Below are positions 15,738-24,738 of a stretch of 64,000 nt of DNA, piece after piece. The stretch lies in contig CAMUDN010000004.1 of assembly GCA_947087645.1 (NCBI GenBank), forward strand, positions 70,666 through 134,665. The letters run 5' to 3'. Both the position numbers and the translations under genes were made by a program. The first letter of the stretch is position 1, and each line of letters begins with the position of its first letter. Below the pieces are notes generated by a model. That model was not told the origin of the DNA and did not search any database. It was given only the letters and a program-made list of their open reading frames with translations. This DNA comes from an uncultured Bulleidia sp. (GTDB taxonomy: Bacteria > Bacillota_I > Bacilli_A > Erysipelotrichales > Erysipelotrichaceae).

Positions 15738-17103
15738 ATGTAGTTTAAATGTATTGCTGTTAAAAATGTTTATTTTCTTTACGGCTATTCTATTACTTGT
15801 ATTAGCTGTTTTTCAATTTATATTATTAAAACCGATGTATGAAGCATATCGTTTAAATTTATTAAAAGGTCAATCATGGGCGGTTGCAAATGCTTATTTA
15901 CAAGGGACAATCGATACAAAAATCAATGATTTAGCAAGACAAGGCAATACTTGTATTCGGGTCATTAGTCCAAATAAAGATGTCGTTTATGGTTCTAAAG
16001 CATGTCTTTTAAATACGATATCAGATACAACAACTATGGCTTTACAAAAATCAGCAATTGAAAATGGTGGTCATTTTGTTTCTTCACAATTATTTCAAGT
16101 AAATGGTTCTGGTCAACCGTTTCAAGGTGTAATTGATACTTTGGTAGTTACGAATAATAAAGAAATTGTAACTGCTATGGTATATGATGTTATTTCACCT
16201 ATTACAGCAACTAGACAAACACTAATCAGTCAAATATGGATTATTGGTTTTTTACTTTTTATTTTAATTATAATGATGATGTTTTATATTCGTTTAAGGG
16301 TGATTAAACCTTTAATTCAAATTAATGCAGCTGCTAAATCTTTAGCTAAAGGAAAGTATGATCAACAATCAGTTAAGCATAGTTATACAGAAGTTGAAGA
16401 ATTAAATCAAACATTATATAAGGCTTCTAATGATATTCAAAAAGCTGATCAAGCTAAGCGTGATCTTTTAGCCAATGTTTCACATGATTTAAAAACGCCT
16501 TTAACGATGATCTCTGGCTATGGTGAATTAATGCAAGATATTCCAGAAGAAAAGACAAATAAAAATTTACAGGTAATTATAGATGAAGCTAATCGTCTTA
16601 ATCATTTTGTTAATGATTTGCTTGACTTATCTAAATTAGAAGATCATCAGGTTAAAGTGAATTTTAAAGATTTTGATTTAATTAATTCTTTACAAAGTAT
16701 TATTGAAAGTTATCAAATTTATGCTAAAAAAGAAAATCGTATATTTCATGTTCAAATACCAGATCATTACCAAATACATACTGATGAAAAATTAATCTTG
16801 CAAGTAATTCAAAATTTTTTATCAAATGCTTTTCATTATACTAAAGCCGGTGATAGTATAGAATTAGCAATTCACCATGATCATCTGGAAGTTAGAGATA
16901 GTGGACAAGGGATTAAGAAAGAAGATTTACCTTATATTTTTGATCGATACTATAAGATTAATCAAGAACATCGTCGTTATGCATATGGTACTGGTATCGG
17001 TTTAGCTATTGCTAAACATAATCTTGATTTATTGCATTTAAAGTATGGTGTTGAATCAAAAGAAAATGAAGGTAGTCTATTTTGGATAAAATTGGTGCTT
17101 TAG
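15727..17103 (+). CDS. Membrane sensor histidine kinase
   Basis: This 458-residue kinase has transmembrane segments at about 11-34 and 167-188 enclosing an extracellular sensor of some 130 residues, followed by HAMP. The HisKA helix has His253 in LLANVSHDLKTPLTM. The ATPase domain has the N box (VIQNFLSNAFHYT), G1 DSGQGI, F box YIFDRYYK and G2 GTGIGLAIAK. The start is ATG 15727, with GGGGTTGG upstream within the regulator gene; GTG 15709 would add six residues. Family logic suggests it phosphorylates the preceding regulator. The ligand is unknown. Only 15 nt separate it from the mutase. Confidence 0.92.
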   Translation: MTNKCSLNVLLLKMFIFFTAILLLVLAVFQFILLKPMYEAYRLNLLKGQSWAVANAYLQGTIDTKINDLARQGNTCIRVISPNKDVVYGSKACLLNTISDTTTMALQKSAIENGGHFVSSQLFQVNGSGQPFQGVIDTLVVTNNKEIVTAMVYDVISPITATRQTLISQIWIIGFLLFILIIMMMFYIRLRVIKPLIQINAAAKSLAKGKYDQQSVKHSYTEVEELNQTLYKASNDIQKADQAKRDLLANVSHDLKTPLTMISGYGELMQDIPEEKTNKNLQVIIDEANRLNHFVNDLLDLSKLEDHQVKVNFKDFDLINSLQSIIESYQIYAKKENRIFHVQIPDHYQIHTDEKLILQVIQNFLSNAFHYTKAGDSIELAIHHDHLEVRDSGQGIKKEDLPYIFDRYYKINQEHRRYAYGTGIGLAIAKHNLDLLHLKYGVESKENEGSLFWIKLVL

Positions 17104-17118
17104 AATGGAGGAGAAAAT

Positions 17119-18813
17119 ATGAACGCCAAAGAAAGATATGCTTTATGGTTAAATAATGTTAATGCTGATGATGAATTATATAATGAATTATTAGCTATAA
17201 AGAATGATTCAAATGAAATTGAGGAACGTTTTTATCAAGAGTTAACATTTGGTACAGCTGGTTTGCGAGGTAAATTAGGAGCTGGAACGAATCGCATGAA
17301 TCACTATATGGTTGCTAGAGCAACCCAGGGTATTGCTCAATATATTTTAAAAGTAAGTCCTGATGGTAAAGAAAAAGGTGTTGTTATTGCTCATGATCCT
17401 CGTCATAAAAGTGCTGCTTTTTCAGAATTAACAGCAGCTATTTTGGCTGCTAATGGAATTAAATCTTATGTTTTTGATGATTTAAGACCAACACCACAAT
17501 TAGCATTTGCTGTACGCTATTTAGGTTGTGTTGCAGGTATTAATATTACAGCATCACATAATCCAAAAGAATATAATGGTTATAAAGCTTATTGGTCAGA
17601 TGGCTGTCAAGTTTCTGCTGATGTAGCTAAAGGAATGTTAGATGAAATTGCGAAAGTTGATCTTTTTCATGATATTCCTGCTTATGATTTTAAAAAATCA
17701 GTTGCTGAAGGTTTAGTTAAGATTCTTGATCATAAGATAGATGATGCTTATTTATCGTTAGTTGAATCTTTAGCTATTCACCAAGGTAATGATCTTGACT
17801 TATCAATTCCTCTTGTTTATACACCATTGAATGGTGCTGGTTCTGTTCCTTTTCAAAAAATGATGAAAGATCGGGGATTTACTAATTGGGCAATTGTCCC
17901 TGAGCAAAAAGATCCGGATCCTGATTTTAAAACAGTTGGTTATCCAAATCCGGAAGCACCAGAAGCTTTTAAATTAGCTGAAGAATTAGGTAAGGTAAGA
18001 AAAGCTGAATTATTGATGGCAACTGATCCAGATGGTGATCGTTTTGCTATTGAAATTCGTAATCAAAATGGTGATTATATCCCCTTAAATGGTAATCAGA
18101 CAGGATATATATTAGTTAATTATATTTTAGAAGGTCATAAAGATGCTGGAACTTTACCAAAGAAAGGGGCGATGGTTAAGTCGATTGTTACCTCGACAAT
18201 GAGTACGGAAATGGCTAAAGCATATGGTGTAGAAATGTTTGAAACATTAACTGGTTTTAAAAATATTTCGGGTAAAGTACCATATTTACATGAACACGGT
18301 TATACCTATTTGTTTGGTTATGAAGAATCGGTAGGTTATGCAGCAAGTGAAAATATTCGTGATAAAGATGGTATTTCAGCTGGTATGCTAGTTGCTGAAG
18401 CGGCAGCGTATTATCGTAAACAAGGCAAAACACTTTGGGATGTTTTACAAGGTCTTTATGAAAAATATGGTTATTATGCGGAAGATGAACCAAATATAGT
18501 ATTAGATGGTAAAAAAGGTGCAGAAAGAATTCAACGTATGATGCTTTATATTCGTAAGCATCAGCCAACTAAAGTAGCAGGTTATAATGTGCTTAAAGTT
18601 ATTGATTATATAAATGGTTATCAAGATATACCAGCACAAAATATGTTAAGATTTTATTTAGATAATAATAGTTGGTTTGCCATTAGACCAAGTGGTACAG
18701 AGCCTAAAATTAAGTTTTATTTTTACACTAAACAAGATAGTCGCAAACAAGCATTAACAGTTAATAAAAAAATAAAAGAAGATATCTTAAAAACAATTCA
18801 AAAAGTTGCTTAA
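17119..18813 (+). CDS. pgcA: Alpha-phosphoglucomutase / phosphomannomutase
   Basis: This 564-residue alpha-D-phosphohexomutase has the four family landmarks: the catalytic serine loop TASHNPKEYNG (Ser146), the metal-binding DPDGDR (303-308), the sugar-binding GYEESVGYA and the phosphate-binding RPSGTEPK near the C terminus. An N-terminal GTAGLRGKLGAGTNRMN supports the PgcA-type long form (about 570-580 residues). It interconverts glucose 6-phosphate and glucose 1-phosphate (or the mannose pair) for wall polymers and glycolipids. AATGGAGGAG precedes the ATG. It seems cotranscribed with the two-component genes. Confidence 0.93.
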   Translation: MNAKERYALWLNNVNADDELYNELLAIKNDSNEIEERFYQELTFGTAGLRGKLGAGTNRMNHYMVARATQGIAQYILKVSPDGKEKGVVIAHDPRHKSAAFSELTAAILAANGIKSYVFDDLRPTPQLAFAVRYLGCVAGINITASHNPKEYNGYKAYWSDGCQVSADVAKGMLDEIAKVDLFHDIPAYDFKKSVAEGLVKILDHKIDDAYLSLVESLAIHQGNDLDLSIPLVYTPLNGAGSVPFQKMMKDRGFTNWAIVPEQKDPDPDFKTVGYPNPEAPEAFKLAEELGKVRKAELLMATDPDGDRFAIEIRNQNGDYIPLNGNQTGYILVNYILEGHKDAGTLPKKGAMVKSIVTSTMSTEMAKAYGVEMFETLTGFKNISGKVPYLHEHGYTYLFGYEESVGYAASENIRDKDGISAGMLVAEAAAYYRKQGKTLWDVLQGLYEKYGYYAEDEPNIVLDGKKGAERIQRMMLYIRKHQPTKVAGYNVLKVIDYINGYQDIPAQNMLRFYLDNNSWFAIRPSGTEPKIKFYFYTKQDSRKQALTVNKKIKEDILKTIQKVA

Positions 18814-18819
18814 ATATTT

Positions 18820-18861
18820 TAAAATAATACCATATATATATATATATATGGTATTATTTTA
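18820..18861. terminator. 42-bp perfect palindrome, terminator after the mutase gene
   Basis: The two halves T-AAAATAATACCATATATATA and TATATATATGGTATTATTTT-A are exact reverse complements over 42 bp with no spacer. In RNA this gives a long hairpin ending in TATTATTTTAG, which can act as a rho-independent terminator. As DNA it could form a cruciform or be a dyad operator site for the ABC transporter genes 33 nt downstream. Confidence 0.7.
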
Positions 18862-18893
18862 GTAATTAACATTTCAAAAGGAGAAAATAATTT

Positions 18894-19610
18894 ATGTTAA
18901 AAATCAATCAGTTGGTTAAAAAATATGGTAATCGAGAGATATTACATGGTATTTCTTTAGAAGTTAAAGATGGACAGATTTTTGGTTTTATTGGTCATAA
19001 TGGTGCTGGTAAAAGTACAACTATCCGTAGTGTTGTTGGTATTTTAGAATATGAATCAGGAAGTATTGAAATTAATGGTTTAGATATTCATAAACATCCT
19101 TTAGAAGTAAAGCAAATGACTGCTTTTTTACCAGATAATCCTGATTTATATGATAATTTATCTGCTTATCAATATCTTAATTTTATTGCTGATATGACTG
19201 ATTTAAATGCTAAAGATAGTTTAGAAAGAATTACTTCATTAGCTAAAGAGTTAGAAATTTATGATAGTTTAGGTGATAAAATCAAAGCTTTGTCACATGG
19301 TATGAAGCAAAAAGTAGCAATTATTTCTGCTTTTATGCGTCAACCTAAATTATTGGTTTTAGATGAACCTTTTGTTGGCTTAGATCCTAAATCAACATTT
19401 ATTTTAAAGAATAAGATGAAAGAATTAACGCAACAAGGATCATCAATTTTCTTTTCTTCACATGTTTTAGAAATTGTACAAAATTTATGTGATGAAATAG
19501 GTATCTTAGCAAAAGGAAATATTGTTAGAATGGGTGATACAAAAGAATTACTTACATCATCTGATTCATTAGAAGATCTTTTCTTGTCTTTGGAGAATAG
19601 CAATGCTTAA
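18894..19610 (+). CDS. ABC transporter ATP-binding protein
   Basis: This 238-residue ATPase has Walker A GHNGAGKST (34-42), a Q-loop region, the signature LSHGMKQK, Walker B LLVLDEP and a switch His in FFSSHVLE. It resembles the ATPases of ABC-2 type exporters. Its last codons overlap the permease gene by 8 nt, so the two should form one complex. The substrate cannot be predicted; relatives include EcsA-like and antimicrobial-peptide exporters. AAAGGAG precedes the ATG. Confidence 0.92.
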   Translation: MLKINQLVKKYGNREILHGISLEVKDGQIFGFIGHNGAGKSTTIRSVVGILEYESGSIEINGLDIHKHPLEVKQMTAFLPDNPDLYDNLSAYQYLNFIADMTDLNAKDSLERITSLAKELEIYDSLGDKIKALSHGMKQKVAIISAFMRQPKLLVLDEPFVGLDPKSTFILKNKMKELTQQGSSIFFSSHVLEIVQNLCDEIGILAKGNIVRMGDTKELLTSSDSLEDLFLSLENSNA

Positions 19611-21186
19611 ATTTTGGAAAATAGTTAAAATACAAATTATTAATTTTTGGCTAACTGGAAAAGCTAAAACTGTTAAGAAACAATTATTATTTCTACTTTT
19701 AGGTTTGGTGATTTTACTTGGTGGTTTAAGTATATTAATTAATAACATATTACGAGGTGAAATACGTCCCGAAAATATTCTTTTCTTTTTATCGGTTGCA
19801 TCGTTAATTGTTATGGTAGCTTCTTTTTTCACTACTTTGTCAAATGCTCAAACAACTTTTTTTGAGTATAAAGACTATGATTTATTAGCTACCTTACCAA
19901 TCAATAAAAAGGCAATAACAATAACTAAATTTTTATCTTCCTTAGTTAGCCAATGGGCTATTTCAATTTTTATTTTGTTACCTTTTCTTTTTATCTTGAT
20001 GACTAAATTGCCATTAAGTGTAACGTTTTTTATTTATTATATAATAGGTATCTTTACAATGCCGGCAATACCTATCTCGTTAGGAGTTTTATTAGCGTTA
20101 TTTTTCAGATATATAACGGCTGGTACACGTTTTGAAAATTTATTACGTAATATCGTTAATATATTATTTATAATTATTATTTTTACTTTTTCATTTGTTA
20201 TTAATATAGTTAAGAGTAGTACTATTATATCGAAGTATGTTTCACCTTTTTTAGAGCGCATTTCTTTTATTAATCCTGGACATTGGTTTGCTTATGGTGT
20301 GGTAAATGAAAAAATCATATATATTTTCTATTTAATTTTAAGTGCCATAATTGCTTTTGGTGTTTGTTTATTCTTGTATATAATAAGTTTTGAAAATATT
20401 CATAATCGCTCAGCATTAGGTTACCATGTTAAGAATTTTAAAGTAACTATGCAAAAACGTAATTCTGTACTTCAATCTTTATTGAAAAAAGAATATAAAT
20501 TTATTTTTTCAAGTTTTGCTTACTTAATAAATGCTTTCTTATTTAACATTGGTGCTATTTTAGCTATGATTTATCTTATTTTCTTTTTACCAACGACATA
20601 TTTTAATATTATAATGGCTGAACCAACTCATGAGAATATTGCATTAATAGCTATTTATTTTATCAGTGTACTTTTTTCAGTAGCTAATGTTTACAGTTCT
20701 ACTTGTATTAATATTGAAGGAACACGTTTTTGGATTATGCGTACTTTACCAATTAGTGAAAGAAAATTAATTTTATCTAAACATTTAGTTGGACTTAGTT
20801 TTTCATTCATGGCTTTATTATTATGGACAGTAACCGTTTTTAAATTTAGGATTAGTTTATTAAATGCTTTAAGTGGCTATTTGCTTTCAAGTATGATTAT
20901 TTTGTTTAATAATTCATTTGCGATGAATGCTAATATCTTATTACCAAAAATGATTTATGATGATCCAGCAATGGCAATGAAAAAAGGTGGAATTGGTTCG
21001 GTGATTGGAACGATTATTCCTTATGGTTTAGGCTTTATTATGTTTTTTATGGTTATGTCACAAATAAAAAGTGAAAATTATCAATTATTAATAATGATAT
21101 TGCTATCTATATATAGTTTATTAGCGTTAATCAGTCAAGCCTTCTTATGGTTCATCGGACCAAAGAGAATTAGAAAAATAGGATAA
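19603..21186 (+). CDS. Large ABC-2 type permease
   Basis: This 527-residue integral membrane protein has about twelve hydrophobic segments in two halves: roughly 25-240, then a break around residues 265-300 with charged sequence, then 305-520. It has no ATPase motifs and follows its ATPase with an 8-nt overlap. The conserved-looking stretch FFEYKDYDLLATLPIN near residue 88 is typical of large putative exporters of the ABC-2 superfamily. The two-halves layout suggests one chain supplies the whole membrane channel. Substrate unknown. It ends in a strong terminator. Confidence 0.85.
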   Translation: MLKFWKIVKIQIINFWLTGKAKTVKKQLLFLLLGLVILLGGLSILINNILRGEIRPENILFFLSVASLIVMVASFFTTLSNAQTTFFEYKDYDLLATLPINKKAITITKFLSSLVSQWAISIFILLPFLFILMTKLPLSVTFFIYYIIGIFTMPAIPISLGVLLALFFRYITAGTRFENLLRNIVNILFIIIIFTFSFVINIVKSSTIISKYVSPFLERISFINPGHWFAYGVVNEKIIYIFYLILSAIIAFGVCLFLYIISFENIHNRSALGYHVKNFKVTMQKRNSVLQSLLKKEYKFIFSSFAYLINAFLFNIGAILAMIYLIFFLPTTYFNIIMAEPTHENIALIAIYFISVLFSVANVYSSTCINIEGTRFWIMRTLPISERKLILSKHLVGLSFSFMALLLWTVTVFKFRISLLNALSGYLLSSMIILFNNSFAMNANILLPKMIYDDPAMAMKKGGIGSVIGTIIPYGLGFIMFFMVMSQIKSENYQLLIMILLSIYSLLALISQAFLWFIGPKRIRKIG

Positions 21187-21195
21187 TAAGCATTA

Positions 21196-21227
21196 AAAAA
21201 ACTGATCATAATTATGATCAGTTTTTT
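21196..21227. terminator. Terminator after the ABC permease
   Basis: A 32-bp perfect palindrome, AAAAAACTGATCATAA followed by TTATGATCAGTTTTTT, gives a stable hairpin with a T tail. It is symmetric and could act in both directions. Confidence 0.85.
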
Positions 21228-21290
21228 ACTTTTAAAAAGCTTAAAAAGTTTATACAATAAATAATAGAAAAGATTTAAGAGGTAAAGTTC

Positions 21291-21740
21291 ATGTTTGTTG
21301 TACCAATATTATTAGTAATAGACTTAGTAAGTAAATATTTTGCTTCAACAATGATTAAACAAATCATTTTAATACCTAATTTTTTAGCATTAAATTATGT
21401 TAAAAATTTTGGTATGGCATGGTCAATTTTAAGCGGTCAAACTATTTTATTAAGTTTAATAGCCGCTTTTGCTATAATAGCAATGATTTATTATTTGCTA
21501 TATAAAAAACCACTTGGCTTTAAAAAAATAGCCATTGAATGTATGCTAGCTGGTGCTATTGGCAATTTGCTTGATCGTTTATTTTTAGGCTATGTTCGTG
21601 ATTTTATTGATGTTAATATTTTTGGCTATGATTTTCCCATATTCAATGTTGCCGATTGTGCTTTATCAATAGGGGTTATTATTCTTTTTATTATTGAATA
21701 TAAGGAGGAAAGAAATGGAAAAAATGAATTTAACGGTTAA
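21291..21740 (+). CDS. lspA: Lipoprotein signal peptidase II
   Basis: This 149-residue membrane protease cleaves prolipoproteins before the lipidated Cys. It has four hydrophobic segments and the two catalytic aspartate blocks GNLLDRLFLGYVRDFIDV and FNVADCALSIG. The N-terminal Asp-x-x-(S/T)-K motif (DLVSKYF) is present. AAGAGG precedes the ATG. It overlaps the rluD gene by 26 nt; lspA-rluD is a common pair in Bacillota. Possible clients in this window are the two lipoproteins at 13707 and 48815. Confidence 0.95.
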   Translation: MFVVPILLVIDLVSKYFASTMIKQIILIPNFLALNYVKNFGMAWSILSGQTILLSLIAAFAIIAMIYYLLYKKPLGFKKIAIECMLAGAIGNLLDRLFLGYVRDFIDVNIFGYDFPIFNVADCALSIGVIILFIIEYKEERNGKNEFNG

Positions 21741-22617
21741 TTGTCAAGGATCACGTTTAGATAAATATTTAGCTGAAAATACCGATCTTTCACGTAGCTT
21801 TTTGCAAGATATGATTAAAGATCAAAAAGTATTAGTGAATAATAATATTGCTAAAAGTTCTTATAAAGTGATTTTAGGCGATGAAATTAGTTTATTTATA
21901 CCAGATTTAGAGGAATTAGATGTTATACCTCAAAATATTCCTTTAGATATTCTTTATGAAGATGAAGATATTATTGTAATCAATAAAGCAAAAGGTATGG
22001 TAGTACATCCTTCATGTGGGCATCCTGATGGCACTTTAGTGAATGCATTATTATATCATTGTCATGATTTAAGTGGTATTAATGGTAAATTACGTCCAGG
22101 TATTGTGCATCGTATTGATAAAGATACAAGTGGCTGTTTAGTGATTGCTAAAAATGATAAAGCACATGTTCAATTAGCTAAACAGATTGAAACCAAACAA
22201 GCATACCGTGAATATCGTTTAGTCGTACAAGGCAATATTCAGCATGATGATGGTCTAATTGATGCACCAATTGGGCGTGATCCTAAAGATCGGCAAAAAA
22301 TGACAGTTATTGCTGAAAATGCTAAAGATGCTCGTACACATTTTCATGTCCTAAAACGTTATGGTCAATATACTTACTTATCATGTCGCTTAGAAACAGG
22401 ACGTACTCATCAAATAAGAGTTCATATGAAATATATTCAACATCCTATTATAGGTGATGAAAAATATGGTAAGAAATGTTCATTTAAAGATACAAAGGGA
22501 CAAGTATTACATGCTTATAAATTGAAACTTATACATCCGACAAAAGGTATAGAAATGGAATTTATGGCAGAATTACCAACTTATTTTTGTGAAATATTAG
22601 CTTATTTAGAAAAATAA
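21715..22617 (+). CDS. rluD: Ribosomal large-subunit pseudouridine synthase, RluD type
   Basis: This 300-residue protein has an N-terminal S4 RNA-binding domain (SRLDKYLAENTDLSRSFLQD) and the catalytic motif VHRIDKDTSG with Asp135. It converts uridines of 23S rRNA (the helix 69 region in RluD) to pseudouridine. The start is ATG 21715, with AAGGAGGAAAG directly upstream; the open frame extends 7 codons further without support. In Bacillus the lspA neighbour is annotated ylyB. Exact target sites are not provable from sequence. Confidence 0.92.
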   Translation: MEKMNLTVNCQGSRLDKYLAENTDLSRSFLQDMIKDQKVLVNNNIAKSSYKVILGDEISLFIPDLEELDVIPQNIPLDILYEDEDIIVINKAKGMVVHPSCGHPDGTLVNALLYHCHDLSGINGKLRPGIVHRIDKDTSGCLVIAKNDKAHVQLAKQIETKQAYREYRLVVQGNIQHDDGLIDAPIGRDPKDRQKMTVIAENAKDARTHFHVLKRYGQYTYLSCRLETGRTHQIRVHMKYIQHPIIGDEKYGKKCSFKDTKGQVLHAYKLKLIHPTKGIEMEFMAELPTYFCEILAYLEK

Positions 22618-22627
22618 AGGAGAGATT

Positions 22628-23101
22628 ATGATACTTAATTGGGATAGCTACTTTATGGGATTAGCTCATTTATCAGCTTTACGTTCAAAAGATCCACATA
22701 CGCAAGTTGGAGCAGCCATTGTTGACGATGATCATCGGGTAATTTCGGTTGGCTATAATGGTTTGCCACGTGGCTGTACAGATCAAGAATATCCATGGCA
22801 AAGAGAAGGTGATGTATTAGATACAAAATATCCATATGTTGTTCATGCAGAATTAAATGCTATTTTAAATTCTAAATGGTCAGTTAAAGGTACCACAATA
22901 TATGTTTCTTTATTTCCTTGTAATGAATGTGCTAAAGCAATTATTCAGTCAGGTATCAAAAGAGTTGTTTATGAAAGTGATAAATATGCTGGTACGGAAA
23001 TGAATGTTGCTGCTAAAAGGATGTTATCTTCAGCAGGGGTTGAATTGATAAAAATTCCTTATCAGATGAAATTAAATATAGAATTAATTGAAAATAGTTA
23101 A
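22628..23101 (+). CDS. comEB: Deoxycytidylate deaminase (ComEB-like)
   Basis: This 157-residue zinc enzyme has the catalytic HAELNAILN (zinc His and proton-shuttle Glu) and zinc ligands in FPCNECAKAI. It deaminates dCMP to dUMP for dTMP synthesis. The YNGLPRGC segment is typical of dCMP deaminases. AAAGGAGAG precedes the ATG. Its stop overlaps the stop of rnhC on the other strand by 4 nt, so the two genes converge without spacer. In Bacillus the homologue comEB lies in the comE operon; here it sits behind rluD. Confidence 0.93.
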   Translation: MILNWDSYFMGLAHLSALRSKDPHTQVGAAIVDDDHRVISVGYNGLPRGCTDQEYPWQREGDVLDTKYPYVVHAELNAILNSKWSVKGTTIYVSLFPCNECAKAIIQSGIKRVVYESDKYAGTEMNVAAKRMLSSAGVELIKIPYQMKLNIELIENS

Positions 23102-23961
23102 TTATTAATTTTACTTGTATTTTTAAAATGAATTTTAGCAACTTTATGAAGTTTTTCAAAACCATATTTTTGTACAAATGCTTGACTATTTTGATCAACT
23201 AGTTTACCAGCTCCTTTAGCAAATGAAAAGGCATACTGCTTTTCTAATTTTTCCCATTCATCTAAAAAATAATTACGGGCAAAGATAGAAGCAAGAGCTA
23301 CACAAGGATAATAGCTTTCTGCTTTAGGTCGGAAATGCAAATTTTTAAAAACATCTTTTTCATTTATTAAATATTTAAAGTATTGTTTTTCAGCTGTAAA
23401 TTGATCAACAATACAAAAGTCAGGTAAAGATATTTGTTTAGCTAAGTTTAAATAAGCTTGATTATGCATTAAAGCTTTGATGGCATTAAGATTATAATGT
23501 TGATGTAATTGATTATAAGCAGAAGGATTCAAACTGATAATACTGTGTGGAAATTGTGGAGATAAAACATTTGCTATTTTTTTAATGTTCAGATCATCGA
23601 TTTTTTTAGAATCTTGAACAGCATATTTTTTTAAGATTTCTAATTGCTCTTTTTGTACATAAGCAGCACACACAACAATTGGTCCAAAGTAATCACCTGT
23701 TCCTACTTCATCACTACCTGCTTGCGGATAATTTGCAATGATGGTTTCTTCTTTTTCCTTATTTTGAAATTTATTAGCATATATTTCAGCATTTGGTCCT
23801 TGAAATAAACATTTACCTGATTGATAGTATGTTACCGTACAGTTTTCTAATTTCAAGCACCAATAAGCATAAGGTGGAGTTTTAGTTTTTTGCGCTTTAA
23901 AGGTTTCAAAGAAAGCTTGTGCTTGATTTAAAGATAATAAAATAGTAATTGAAGTTTTCAT
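23098..23961 (-). CDS. rnhC: Ribonuclease HIII
   Basis: This 287-residue protein removes RNA from RNA-DNA hybrids. The N-terminal part (about 1-75) fits the TBP-like substrate-binding domain characteristic of HIII. The catalytic domain opens with GSDEVGTGDYFGPIVV, which supplies the Asp-Glu pair. Later acidic residues occur in FCIVDQF and KAESYYPCVALASIFARN. AAAGGA precedes the ATG on the minus strand. It faces comEB tail-to-tail. RNase HIII is typical of Bacillota and often neighbours cvpA and mutS2, as here (divergently). Confidence 0.93.
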   Translation of the reverse strand: MKTSITILLSLNQAQAFFETFKAQKTKTPPYAYWCLKLENCTVTYYQSGKCLFQGPNAEIYANKFQNKEKEETIIANYPQAGSDEVGTGDYFGPIVVCAAYVQKEQLEILKKYAVQDSKKIDDLNIKKIANVLSPQFPHSIISLNPSAYNQLHQHYNLNAIKALMHNQAYLNLAKQISLPDFCIVDQFTAEKQYFKYLINEKDVFKNLHFRPKAESYYPCVALASIFARNYFLDEWEKLEKQYAFSFAKGAGKLVDQNSQAFVQKYGFEKLHKVAKIHFKNTSKINN

Positions 23962-24052
23962 GCATAAATCCTTTCGTTTAAATAGTATATTAATATTTTG
24001 ATTGACTTTATTTGTGGCTTATTATGTAATATATTCAGCTTATCATAAAGGT

Positions 24053-24107
24053 TATAATACTTTTAGTGAAAGCTTAAATATTCACTGATGTTTGGATTAT
24101 AACATCA
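24053..24107 (+). promoter_or_regulatory. cvpA promoter and structured leader
   Basis: TATAAT at 24053-24058 precedes a leader of about 70 nt with two adjacent hairpins: AGTGAA/TTCACT (24065-24085) and TGATGTT/AACATCA (24086-24107). The second has no U tract, so it is not a typical terminator. A weaker TTGACT (24002) with TGTAAT (24025) pair lies upstream. No known riboswitch matches. Confidence 0.35.
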
Positions 24108-24132
24108 AAATAGCTTTAATTGGAGATGAGAT

Positions 24133-24738
24133 ATGATTTTAGGAAATGAATATATTTTAGGAATTAATATTGTTTGTTTGATCGTTATTATATTTAATTT
24201 GTATGAAGGATATAAGAATGGTATTTTAGCTAAATTATTTAGTTTATTAAGCTTCTTTTTGTTATCTTTTATAGCTTATCAAATGGCACCTATAGCTGCT
24301 AAACTATACTCTTTTGTTAAATATGCTCCAGAGTCAATGCGACAATATTTACAAATTAGTGGTTTTATGCAATATGTTGATCAAGTATTGTGGTTTTTTA
24401 TTCTTCTTTTTGTCTTCCGTATAATTGCTAAAATATTATTACATACATTAAAAAGATTGCATAAAATACCCGTTTATCATTTGTTTTCTGCTAGTCTAGG
24501 AGCTATATTAGGATTTTTAGAAGGTATTATCATTTGTATCTTTATAGCTATGTTTTTACAATCTGGTTTATTTGTTAATGGTAAACAAATTATGCAAAAA
24601 ACAATTTTATCACCAATTAATAATTATGCTGAAGATATAATGTTTAAAACTTTTCAGTTACCTTGGTTACAAAAATTAAATATAAATCAAAAACAGTTAC
24701 CATCTTTTATGCCTAAAGAGAAAAATTATGAAAAATAG
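24133..24738 (+). CDS. CvpA-family membrane protein
   Basis: This 201-residue protein has four hydrophobic segments (about 8-26, 35-58, 80-104, 120-147) and a hydrophilic tail, the CvpA layout. Family members are named for colicin V production in E. coli; their role in Gram-positive bacteria is unclear, though they are often linked to membrane homeostasis. It is followed by mutS2 with an 11-nt overlap, the usual arrangement near rnhC. TTGGAG precedes the ATG. Confidence 0.8.
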   Translation: MILGNEYILGINIVCLIVIIFNLYEGYKNGILAKLFSLLSFFLLSFIAYQMAPIAAKLYSFVKYAPESMRQYLQISGFMQYVDQVLWFFILLFVFRIIAKILLHTLKRLHKIPVYHLFSASLGAILGFLEGIIICIFIAMFLQSGLFVNGKQIMQKTILSPINNYAEDIMFKTFQLPWLQKLNINQKQLPSFMPKEKNYEK

